The notes under the pieces were generated by a model. The model worked only from the letters and a program-made list of their open reading frames with translations, was not told where the DNA came from and did not search any database. Below, piece after piece: positions 34,701 to 46,700 of a DNA stretch of 64,000 nucleotides. The first letter of the stretch is position 1; every line of letters starts with the position of its first letter. Made by a program: the position numbers and the translations under genes. The stretch lies in contig NC_060246.1 in assembly GCF_921293095.1 (NCBI RefSeq), positions 12,232,001-12,296,000 of the forward strand. Direction: 5' to 3'. This DNA comes from Ischnura elegans (taxonomy: Eukaryota > Arthropoda > Insecta > Odonata > Coenagrionidae).

Positions 34701-37700
34701 GATGGATAAAAATTACATGTAAACTTGAACTAATGAGGGTAATAATTGATGAAAACAAAATTTAGCATTTCAACTCCAGAGTGAAATTAGAGAAAGAACT
34801 GAACCCCATTTGAAAATTTAATGCACACAAAGCTTTACTCAAATGCCATTCCCTGCCAAGTACTTTTAAATCATAACATTCTTTTCGATAAATTTTCCAC
34901 ATGCAGACGCATCTATTTCATTCACTTTTGACTTTATGAGGTATTATGTGTGTCTAATTTGTTTCCTAATGGAACAAATCCTAAGGATATTTTATGCATA
35001 AAATATGAGTAGGGACATGCAAAAGTCGCAAATGCGATAACATGAATTTTAACGCGAATTCCGGGGTATTCCCGCTAATATGCGAATTTCGTGTTAATCA
35101 CGACTTTCTCCAATTCAATGGCGATTTTCACCAGCTCAGACGCGATTTTCATTATTTTTTTCTTCTGCTCATACTTCTCCCACGAAATTGTTTGTCGAGG
35201 CATATATTAAAGCTATATTATTCTAAGGTAATTTTCATCAATATGAGGTAGAATAACGGTACTGCGCAATAGAAATTGATGAGCATAAATGAGTCATCAG
35301 CGAGAAATCACGGAGTAATGTTTTCACCTATAGTATAAAATTTTAAGCAGCTCTAATTCAGAGCATTTTAAATATTCCCCGAGAGGATGAAGCATTAATA
35401 ATGAAAGAAAACTAGTAAATGACCTGATATATTCATAACGAATGTAAATTAACTCATACGAAAACAGTATGCGCAAGAGTGTTTTCGAAAAATGCCTTTC
35501 TTGTCGAAAGATGACATCAAAGGCAGCTTTCGGATGTGATGACTTTTTGCCAGATGCCATGATATCCAGAGGGATGTCTCGTTTCAAATTGGCCTGAATT
35601 TCACGGTGCAGTGCAGTGAAGGGAAGCCGGCAAAAAGTCGTCGCGTCTGAAAGTAGACTCTAGGTAGCACTGTGTGTATTTCACGCCGGCACACTGCCGG
35701 GCCGGATTGAAATGGGCGCCTGGGTGACTGTCGACAATGCCGTGCCATCAACTGCACGATTCAACTCATTTGAAGACATCCATCGAGACCAATGGTTATT
35801 TGAAAGCACGGCACCATGCCGTTGACGACGGCTGGAGCAAAGCCGACTCGCCATCTATGCCGTGAAATACACACGGTGCTACATTGAGGCAGCTTTTAGC
35901 CGAAATGACTTTTTGCCGGCTGCCGTTTTCGGCACGGTGCCGTGAAATTCAGGCCGCTTTCCGACGAGACGACTCTCTGGATTTCATGGCGATTTGCTGT
36001 GAACAATGGTTGGCAATTTGAACCTCCTCTGCAAATGTGGACTCAAAGATTTCTTTCTTGCTATAGCATTGTGTGAACAGATAAGAGATCAAATCTAACA
36101 GAAGACAATTTGGTCAAAATAGCAATATTTCATTTGAAATTATAGACATTTAGAGGTAATTTCTATATGTAAGACCAATATTCGGATACGCGTAGGATAA
36201 AACACATAAAATAGGTGAATTTAGTCAATACTCCACGTATATTATTACTTAAATTATCCCCGGTCAATAATATCCTAAATTTAGGGCAATGGGTGGGCAA
36301 CTGAAAGCATGGCTCTCGATCAACATAAAATATTTTGCCGTTATAATAACACCGATTTCAGGGCAAAATAACAGCGCTTTTGTAAAAATATATCACCACT
36401 TTCGGCTATAAAATAACCCCACCTTTTGCATGTCGCTAAGTATGAGTTATGAGACAAAATGACTAAGTAGTCAGAGACCTCTGAAAAAATAAATACATAA
36501 GCATTAATAGTTGGTTACTACAATTAAAGGCTTGCCTTTAAAGTTGCCACCATGCTTCCTCACATCATAAGCAATGAGGCCAATAATTCCCAAGATGCAG
36601 AAGAAACTTCCTTTGATGAATGGAAAACCTTTTGCTTTAGGGGCGGACTTAGCCTTTTCCAAAAATTCCTGAAAAAAAAAACAATTTTTAATTACAATAA
36701 TACAAATGTACAGTAAAACCTCTATGTAGTGAACCTCTTTACATCGTAAACCTCCATACTTCGTACCAACCCTCCGGTCCCGTCAGATTTACATGTAAAT
36801 TTATAGGCAAACCTCTATATAGTGAACCTCTTTATCTCGTAAAACCTCTATATATCGTACCAACAAGACAGCCCCGAGACGGCCTAACTACCTCTGCAAA
36901 TCGTACCGAGACAACTAGAGACCATTAATGCAGCCGCGATAAATGTTTCACGCTTATTTTTTTCTTAAACACCTTTAATAATTTTCATGTTAACCATTAG
37001 TTAGGGCATCCAAGTACCCTAGTCATATATTAAGTGACGGTAAATGAAGACAGAACACATTGTTTTCTCTCGAATCATGGTCAAAATCACGCGATAGCAC
37101 TCGCTTTCTTTTACTGATGGCTTTATTTTCTTGTAAGTGCCTACATACTATGTTCAGTTAATAAAAGAGGCGACCAGCGCAGCCTATAATCACTAACTGA
37201 CAGAAATACATATTTCAACTAACTTCACTTCCATCCATGGAGACAGAATTACTAGACCGCATTGCTACTTCCGCTTCTAAAATGAAAATATTTCATGAAT
37301 TTTCTGCGACTTGAAATAAATCAAATACAGTTTCGCAATTATTTTATTCCCATATTTCCCGGTGTAGCACTTTCTTACTACCGCCTTGGTAACTTTTTCG
37401 ATGCTTTCGTGAACGATCGTAGTTTAAAATTTATTGCGCTTAGCGACAGTCATATGTCTTGCCGCGAAATCTGACTCTCCCATCGGGAGTCCGGGACGTC
37501 AATTTCTAGCAATACTGAACGAACTTCAATCCATGCGCGACAGTGTTAGGTGAAGGAGACAGCTAATTAGGTAGCTGATACGCGGTAGGGCAATGAAATT
37601 TTTTACCGTCGCCGCCGCATTCTGAAGTAGTTCCCCCAGTATTCTCACCGGGAAATTACGTCCTTTCGCAGACCTAGCGTTTCTGTGTGCCCTCGACAGA

Positions 37701-40700
37701 GTTTTTCTTCGGAACGCTACGTGCATTGTATTTTGGAGAGAGGGAATTCAACAAAATTTTCAAAATTACGCTCAATTTTTTGTCTATTTTTTGCAGAAGT
37801 CACGTGTTTACTTATTTTTTTTATATTCTTTAACAAGTCACAAGTTATAAGAAGGATAAATCAATTCTTAAAGATATAATAAGGAGTATTTTCAATTATT
37901 TGCCATAAAATATGAAAATTACTTAATTAGTCATAGGTAAAGGAGATAAAATATTATATAAAAATAAAATAATTATGTATTATGAGATAATAATTATTTT
38001 CTACCAGTAAATTTTCTTCCTACTTTCCAATAAATTTTTCCTCATCGTCAGCACTTAAACCACCCTATCTAAAGAAAATTTTGTTCATTTTAACAGAAAA
38101 TTGCATTCTTCTTATTTTGCATAATTTCATACTGTAGATAAGACTTCACCAATGCGTGAAGAATAGTTCCCCAACTTGGACTCAAAAGAGAAATTGCATA
38201 TCCAGACATAACCAGAGACTCTTGAATGAATGGGCCAATAGCCCAAAATCTATCACAATCACCAATCTGTGACTATACTTACATTGATTAACTGAGATGA
38301 TTCTTCAAGGTCATTCCATGAGAAGTCTGTATACATGCTCTTCACTTTATCCTCCCCATTCGCCCTGAGTGACTCATTTACTGACTCAAAGTGCTGCAGA
38401 CACCGACAAAGGGAAGATCCACCCAGGGTTGATTTCAGCGGAGAGTTACCTAAAAAAAGAAACACACACAACCATAACAAAAGTTAGTCTCTCTAATGGA
38501 GATGGGTCGAATAGCAGATTTCTCGAACTCGAAGATCGAAATATAGTCCCCCCCTTTACTTTTACCATGGGCATTTTTGGAAAAAAAAGAGGGGACTATA
38601 TTCAGACATATACGGTAATTACATTTTTCCACTTGTCTTAATAAACTATCCACAGTCACTCGGTGGTTCAACTGTGACAATGGTTTGGATAAGTGAAGGT
38701 AGAGCTGACCCTGGATCACATGCACCACAGGCAACATGTGTGAATTTCACACATTCAGGGCAATAGAGCAGGCTCCTTCCCCAGTGCCTCTCCACAAGAG
38801 GATTTTAATGTGGGGGAATGCCACTATAGATGCTGGACCCTTCAATTAGCCGCCAAGTGATCCACCCACTCAGGGTTCTCACTAGAGCTGTGCGAATCTA
38901 GACTTTTCCAGATTCGAGTGAGATAAGACTACGTACTGCTGGACAAACACTCAATTTCAAGATTTTTATGGTCAAAAACATAGCCTCAAGCTTGTCTTGG
39001 GATGGTTCAAGACCTCCATCATAGTTGACGTAATATTTCTGGGCCTTGCGATACTATGCAACATAGTGAAGTAATAATAATTACCTTACATTTTTGTAAC
39101 AATTTCATGATGCCATGACACAAATTATTGATAAATCTCTTATCTCTGGCCCTAGAATGGAGAAGATAGCAGGGCCTACTGACAATCATAATGTTAAACG
39201 TATGAATGTAGGCTACTTCAAGTACTAGCACATGCCCAATAAAAAGAAATGACATCCTGCAATTTACAGAGTATTGGGAAGACACACTAGGGACACAGGG
39301 GCATATGCTCACCTTCCTTTCTCCTCTTATGGAGTGGATTTGACATCCTCATATTTTAGTCAGCCACCTCATTCAGTTGCATTGAAGGACAGGGAGCAAA
39401 ACAGAACTGATTCATTCGAGTTTTTGTTCACTTTCAAAAAATATGAATGCGAGGCGATGGTTTTCTCATGTATTCACATTATAAAATACACATTCAAAAA
39501 TTACGAACAACAATTTTCTTCATTTACAGTGGAACTCCGATCTATATCGTTCCTGCATTGATCGTTTTCCCGCATTCTTCGTTCGCTGTTCCTGGTCCTC
39601 AATAAAGTTCCATGAAGACAATGTAATTTTATCCTGCATCTATCGTTCCCCGAAGTATCATTTTCCTGCATTGATTGTTTGAAGATCGCGGTCCTGTCGT
39701 ATAATTTTCCCGCATCCATCGTTTGACGAAAATGAAACGAAGCGTTTACAATGTGTTATTTGTGGCTAATAACGACAGACACATAGTTTGAATCTTCCCT
39801 AGGAGATTGAATTACCATAGGTAGAAGCTGAGTGACGTGGGATAGTAACATTGAGGACAAAAATTTCATTGCGTAGTCATATGGTCATGCTTCACCCTCC
39901 GCAGTAAGCTCTGCTTATGCCGTATGCGATAGCATTAATGCCGAACTTCACCTCGTATGAGTGGTTCCGTACTTTCCAGTGTGGGTAGACTTAAAACCAG
40001 CAAGTGTTTCCATGTCAGTTCAATAAAGTTCGGTTTCACTTTTATTAGTTTTATTTTTATTTGTCTTCGGACCATGGGCCTTCCAAAGAAACAAGTGAGA
40101 ACTTTAATAGATGGACTTAAAATAATTGTAGATGAAGAAAAGAATCCGGGCTAAAAGTGTGTGAATATTGCTAAACGCCTCGGGTTGTCTGCTAGCACAT
40201 GACGTCAGGCGGGCGTTTATACATTGCCTCAATTATATTAAAAATTTAATTGTTAGAAAGAAACATTTAAAATAATAAACTATTTTTGGCCTTTTTGATC
40301 CATCTAACAACCAATCACTGAGTCAGCGAAAGTGGTTGTTTTAGGCATAACATACACTCTTGTAAATACGTGTACTTTAATGAATATCATAATTAGGTAC
40401 TTGCAAAAATCTAGTGTTTCCTGGGACATAGGCAACCTAGCCAAACATTCCCACATTGATCGTTTTTTTATTCCATCCCCCTGAAAAAAGATAGATCAAC
40501 GTTCCACTGTATAATTTTCAGGGTAGCAATGCAAAAATAATGACTTATGAAACTATTATGAAAGTTTTTCTATTGCATACACTCATTAATAAGAGATATA
40601 CAACTCAAATGCTCTCCACTCGGGTGTCGAGCAATACTGGACACAGAGAAGCTCACTACCAACTGGCATGTTGAGTATCAGTCATTATGCCACTCTTAAA

Positions 40701-43700
40701 TCCAGGTCAATTTGAAAATTAAATCCCAAATGGTCTAGTGGCATAAATTTTCCCCTCTCTTCCACGGATCACGTATAAGAGACCACCTAACCTCAGCACC
40801 ATCTTCAAAGCCACCCGCCCCCTTCAAAAATTGAATTCAGTCCCCACTACCCCACCCTCACCGTGCAACCGTCCTAGATGTAAAACCTGTAAAATTCTCT
40901 CTCCACCCCCAGCCTCTTTCCTCTCCAAACTAAAATTCCTCCCGATATCTCCTTCCACCACCTGTACCTCCACCAACATCATATACCTCCTTCAATGCAA
41001 CTTCTGCCCCGCTTTTTATATAGGCCTATGCACTACCCCTCTCAATCTCAGAATTAACAATCATCGCGCCTCCTGTTGTCCATCTTCCCCCCACTCCTCT
41101 CTACCAGTTCCCACACATTGTCTTTCACATGATTCCATTTTCAATCAATGCTACAAAGTATCCATTATTGCCTCCCTCCCCCCCACCGACTCCGCCCTCA
41201 ACCTCCACACCCTCGAATTGGCGTGCATTTGGCATATTTCACTTGGGCTCAGCGTGCCCCGAAACGCATGTTCCTGTCTCTTTCCTGCTATCGTGTGAGT
41301 GTGTATCTTTCCTTTCATCCTTGTGTCCTCGTCCATTCCTTCTGCTGGTGAGTGGTGAGCTGCCCCAGTGCCATCTATTGGTTACTCTTGTGGGCCAAAG
41401 CAAAGGGAGTTTACTGTATATAAAACCCCCGCCGAAATCATAGTAAATCTAAGCGTCCTGGTAGCGCAACTGGTAGAGCACCTGGCCGGCAACCAGGAGG
41501 TTCTGGGTTCGAGTCCCAGTCAGGCCGCATTTTTACCCTCTGATTTCTGGCTTTTTCCATCTACCATAGCACCGTTGTCCTTGTCCTTTTTCTATTCCAT
41601 GTTCCTTTCCCTTTCTTTCCTTACCTGTGAATTTATATGCATATTTGCGCTTAAGGCGTCGTGTGAATGAATGAAGTAGTGTATCGGCCATATTGGCTTA
41701 TTTCACTTGGGCTCAGCGTGCCCCGAAACGCATGTTCCTGTCTCTTTCCTGCTATCGTGTGAGTGTGTATCTTTCCTTTCATCCTTGTGTCCTCGTCCAT
41801 TCCTTCTGCTGGTGAGTGGTGAGCTGCCCCAGTGCCATCTATTGGTTACTCTTGTGGGCCAAAGCAAAGGGAGTTTACTGTATATAAAACCCCCGCCGAA
41901 ATCATAGTAAATCTAAGCGTCCTGGTAGCGCAACTGGTAGAGCACCTGGCCGGCAACCAGGAGGTTCTGGGTTCGAGTCCCAGTCAGGCCGCATTTTTAC
42001 CCTCTGATTTCTGGCTTTTTCCATCTACCATAGCACCGTTGTCCTTGTCCTTTTTCTATTCCATGTTCCTTTCCCTTTCTTTCCTTACCTGTGAATTTAT
42101 ATGCATATTTGCGCTTAAGGCGTCGTGTGAATGAATGAAGTAGTGTATCGGCCATATTGGCTTATTTCACTTGGGCTCAGCGTGCCCCGAAACGCATGTT
42201 CCTGTCTCTTTCCTGCTATCGTGTGAGTGTGTATCTTTCCTTTCATCCTTGTGTCCTCGTCCATTCCTTCTGCTGGTGAGTGGTGAGCTGCCCCAGTGCC
42301 ATCTATTGGTTACTCTTGTGGGCCAAAGCAAAGGGAGTTTACTGTATATAAAACCCCCGCCGAAATCATAGTAAATCTAAGCGTCCTGGTAGCGCAACTG
42401 GTAGAGCACCTGGCCGGCAACCAGGAGGTTCTGGGTTCGAGTCCCAGTCAGGCCGCATTTTTACCCTCTGATTTCTGGCTTTTTCCATCTACCATAGCAC
42501 CGTTGTCCTTGTCCTTTTTCTATTCCATGTTCCTTTCCCTTTCTTTCCTTACCTGTGAATTTATATGCATATTTGCGCTTAAGGCGTCGTGTGAATGAAT
42601 GAAGTAGTATATATATATATATATATATATATAATAGATTATAAATAATTGTATGTTCACAGGATATTAATGCTTAATAGGAGGAATGGAATAGGTATTC
42701 GTTAACAGAATAATAATTCTTCTCATGAAGAAAAGATTTTAACTTCCTTTTGAATGACTCCATCGACTGAATTGATTTCAAATGCGCAGGAAGTTTATTA
42801 TAAATTCTGAGGCCCAGCTCGCGTGGGCCCAGCTTTGATCTGTTAGTCCTAATGGAATGATAATGAAGGTTATTACAATTCCTAGTTTCATATTTGTGAA
42901 CATCACAATTGAGCATAAACAAATCAAGATTATAACGTACAAAAATTAAAATTGATAATAAATATACACACGGGAGTGGAAGAATGTTAAGTGCTTTAAA
43001 AATAGGCTTGGAGGGAGCATCAAAAGGTTTTTTTGCAATGATTCTAATTGCACGTTTTTGTAATGTGAACACCTTGGAGGCATGAGGGGATGAGCCCCAA
43101 AAAATTATATTGTATGACATTCGAGAATAAAAGATACCGTAATACAATGTAAGAAGAATATTTAAATCAACAGAGTTCCTAAGGTGTCTTAATAGATAGC
43201 AGATTGAACTTAGTTTGTTGGCTAAGAAGTCAATATTCATCTCATAGGACATATTACTACATAAGTATGCACCAAGGAATTTTGTGTGGGACACATTCTC
43301 AATAGACTTTTTATCCAATCTCATTAGGATGCTCTCGAGAACATTGCTATTACCACAAAATTGAACAGTGTGTGTCTTTTGTGTGTTTAAAATCAATTTG
43401 TTAGCTGTACACCAGCTTAAAATACTATCATTTGCATTTTTAGAGCTCATAATAATGTCATTTTGAGTTGGAGAAGAAAGTAAAATATTCGTATCATCAG
43501 CATATAATATGACTTTAGAAGCTGGAATATTACTGAGGGAATGAGCTAAATCATTTATGTAGATTAAAAATAAGATTGGGCCTAAGATTGAACCCTGAGG
43601 AACTCCTACGGTGGTAGAAGTACTTTTGGAGGAGTATATACTGCCATTTACAGACAGTGAGACAGCCTGTGTCCGATTGCTGAGTTCAATCAAATCGACA

Positions 43701-46700
43701 AGTCAAGAAACAAGGTGATTGAGGGCAAGTGAAAATTTTTAGTTCTTAACCTTTTGAAAGTTATAGATTTCTGGTTGTAGGTTATCCAAGGCAGAGCTGA
43801 GCACGCATTTATATGAGGGGCCACATGCATGTGTGTGAATGCTGCCATTAATGGGTTAATAGTGATGGTTCGTACATCACAATTTTTTTAAATATGCTAA
43901 GACAACATTAGCAATAATAAAAAGATGATTGCTCTTCATCAATGGCAACAAGGTGACTAAAATGGTGAAGAAATTCTACATATGCTTGGATTTCATTTAA
44001 AAAAATAACAGTCAAGAAAAATGTCACCGATATGCCTTCACTAACAGACAATATTTTAAAATAACATTTCTTCCAAAGAAGTATTGATAATGCACTCACA
44101 TATGTGTTGCAGAAGAACTACTGACTGCGGTAGATAACTCTCGTACGATTTCTGCCACACAGAAAAGCAGCTTGACTCCAATGTCAGACACTGTATCAGA
44201 CCATCAAGTAGCTGAAAAGAGTTGCAGTGCATTTTAAGTAAATTTTATAGAATTTCAATACTGACAAGGAAATTCACTCACGCACTAAAAGTCAAGCCCA
44301 TAAACTTGGGTGAAAAATTCACACAGATAGGGAGGGTTGCATTAATGCTAAAAGCTCCCCTTTTCAAAATGCATCAGAAATATTTTGCTTTATTAGAAGA
44401 AAGAGTTATATCCATTTATTTACCTGTCAGATGACAAGCTCAAACAATGCAAACCTTGCCTACTTTGGCATCTAGTTATCTCATTTTTCATAGTTTTAGA
44501 ACTCTAAAACTTTGCATTTTTTACATTGTCCTGAAGGATCACAAAATATGCCAAATGTGAAAGGAATGGGAGATAGGTTGAGTTGAACTCAGTTGGAATG
44601 AACCACGTGCAACATCTCGGAATTAAGCATAGCCATGGAACGACAACACTAGAGTGGCCTTTGCAGGGATACACTCCTGAGGCCAGGATCATATGTTCGA
44701 GACATTTATGCTCAGGGGAAGACTAACACTTCTTCCCAATATTACCTCAGTATGGAGAAATTTTGGTGTTGATTGCAGCAGCTTTGGAAGGTATAGCAGG
44801 AAAAATTCCTCCAGTTCCTCTTGTTCCAAATGCTGAAGTACTAATGAGCGGAGTGCACTCAGGTGGGGAAGCAGTTCCTTCTGCAACTGGCTGGTGAGCG
44901 AATTCCCCGGAGGCATGACCCTTCCAATCACAAGGGAGAAACTAGCAAGAGAGAGGTGTTGGGTCGTATTCTGGCTTCCTGAAATTAACAACAGGTTATA
45001 ACATTATATAGAACAATTTACACATCAACTAGAAAAAACAATACTTCTAATTAGCCCTGTAATTTGTAAAATAAGAGAACACAAACCTTTGAGTGATAAC
45101 TTCATGCAGAGTTATAAAGACAACCCTAATGAACACTACACTTAAACCCCTGACCAGTGGCAATAATGTAGCCAGGAATTTCATTCGGAGGGAAGGTGAT
45201 GGGGAGGGGAATGGGGAGAGTACAAAACCAGGGGGAATTTTTTGAAAATATAGGGTACTCAGTAGAGAGTTAACATTGTTCATAATCGAAAAAACTTCAT
45301 TTTTTAACGAAATCTTGTTAGTGAATTCATGATTTTTCAATATTTTGTTTTCTTTTATGATGAAGCAAGATATTTCAGGGGGTGCAGATCCCCCAGACTT
45401 CTCCCCTCGCTACGCCACTGACCATGGTGGGCATGGTACCATAAGTAGGTAAAAGGTAGTACAATTCACACCTATTGATAACATAGGCTGGGGTGTAATT
45501 TTTAACAACACATGAATAAACACCTTGGGAGCCAAGCATTTCTGGCTACTCTGTTGTCCTTAACATTGAATGCGAATCATAAAAACAATTATGAGTGAGT
45601 AATAGTGAGAAATATACCTAAGGTCACCGAAGAATTCTGTATTTCTCAGTAGCTTGGTGGTCAGAGTAACTGCCTGGAAAACAGAAGGTCAGCAGTTCCT
45701 TTCACGGCCAACATGAATTTTTTTTCGTATGCTTTTGCTCATCATTTCATCTCTGTGCCAATGCTGCGACCACTGTTATGTGTTTATGTTCTATCTCTTT
45801 GTTTCACTTTCTATTTGTATTTTGTTTTATACATCCACTTATGCCAACCTGTACGATCGAGCATTTGATATACACAGTGAAACCTGCATTAAGGGACTAC
45901 CGATGGCTCCACTGAAAAATGATAATTATGAGAGGGGGTCATTTGATAGGGGTGGAGAGTACTGGATAGACTGGTTGTTTGAATAGACGGAATTACAAAT
46001 GAATGGGTGGCTAGATTGAAAAAATGGAAAAACCACCGAGCTCACAAATAGTTTAAAATAGTAAGAACAAGTTTATTTAAATATCTTTACCAATTAGTAA
46101 TAAATTGGAAATTAATTGTAAATGAAAATAATAAATATGCAAGTACACATACCATATTTGTAAAGATATGTATAAAAAAATTACTTATGCATGTATAAAT
46201 GTTCAGTTGAATTAAACTGCCTTGAGGATGTCTTCTTCTGACCTTGAATTTCTTCTTCGCTACTTCATTTTCAAAAATACATTTCACTATAGTAAAAGAT
46301 TTGTTAATTTTCTCCCTTGGAATTAGTACTTCCTTCAAAATATGGCATTTCCTTATTATTTAACAGTGTCAAAAATTGTTAAGTCATATATGCCTTGTCA
46401 TTTGCATACCAAGACACACCTAAATTCATCATGTCGGGTTCTTAATGAATAAAGGTGAAGAGCAATAATTATTACAAATTTTACTGAAAAACTCACCAGA
46501 ATCAGGATGGTCCATTGACTCTGCATGGGCATCAGTTAGTTTCCCAAGGTAGGTGACAATCCATTTGGAATAGTGCCGCATCTCAATCAGAGGACACATC
46601 ACCTCACTCCAAACTGAAAAGGTATACATTTTGCGCTTAAGGGTGACAAAACACCAGATTGGAATTAATTAGCTTCTCCATGAGAATAAAATGCGAACAT

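Larger units (their letters stand above)
41235..42608 (+). repeat. tandem array: three near-identical 464-bp units
   Basis: The block starting TATTTCACTTGGGCTCAGCG occurs at 41235, 41699 and 42163 with an exact 464-bp period; the 100-codon frames inside the copies (41368, 41832, 42296) are identical. Each unit begins with the last Penelope codons and continues through its 3' region with a tRNA-like sequence. The third unit stops at 42608, at an (AT)n tract. The identity of the copies means recent amplification, gene conversion or an assembly duplication. Confidence 0.95.

Noticed and set aside
41455-41527. Functional tRNA-Ala gene cluster
   Set aside because: C at position 33, a D-stem mismatch and an acceptor mismatch, and embedding in a retroelement-derived repeat, point to a tRNA-derived sequence.
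41368-42598. Three identical 100-codon ORFs as a repeated gene
   Set aside because: They run through the tRNA-like sequence and non-coding tail of the 464-bp unit, with no domain; their identity reflects the tandem DNA repeat.
41235-42608. Hammerhead ribozyme in the 464-bp unit because of CCCCGAAACGC
   Set aside because: No CUGANGA element occurs at a suitable distance.
41235-42608. CRISPR array or phage-type direct repeats
   Set aside because: The period is 464 bp with no unique spacers, and the genome is eukaryotic.
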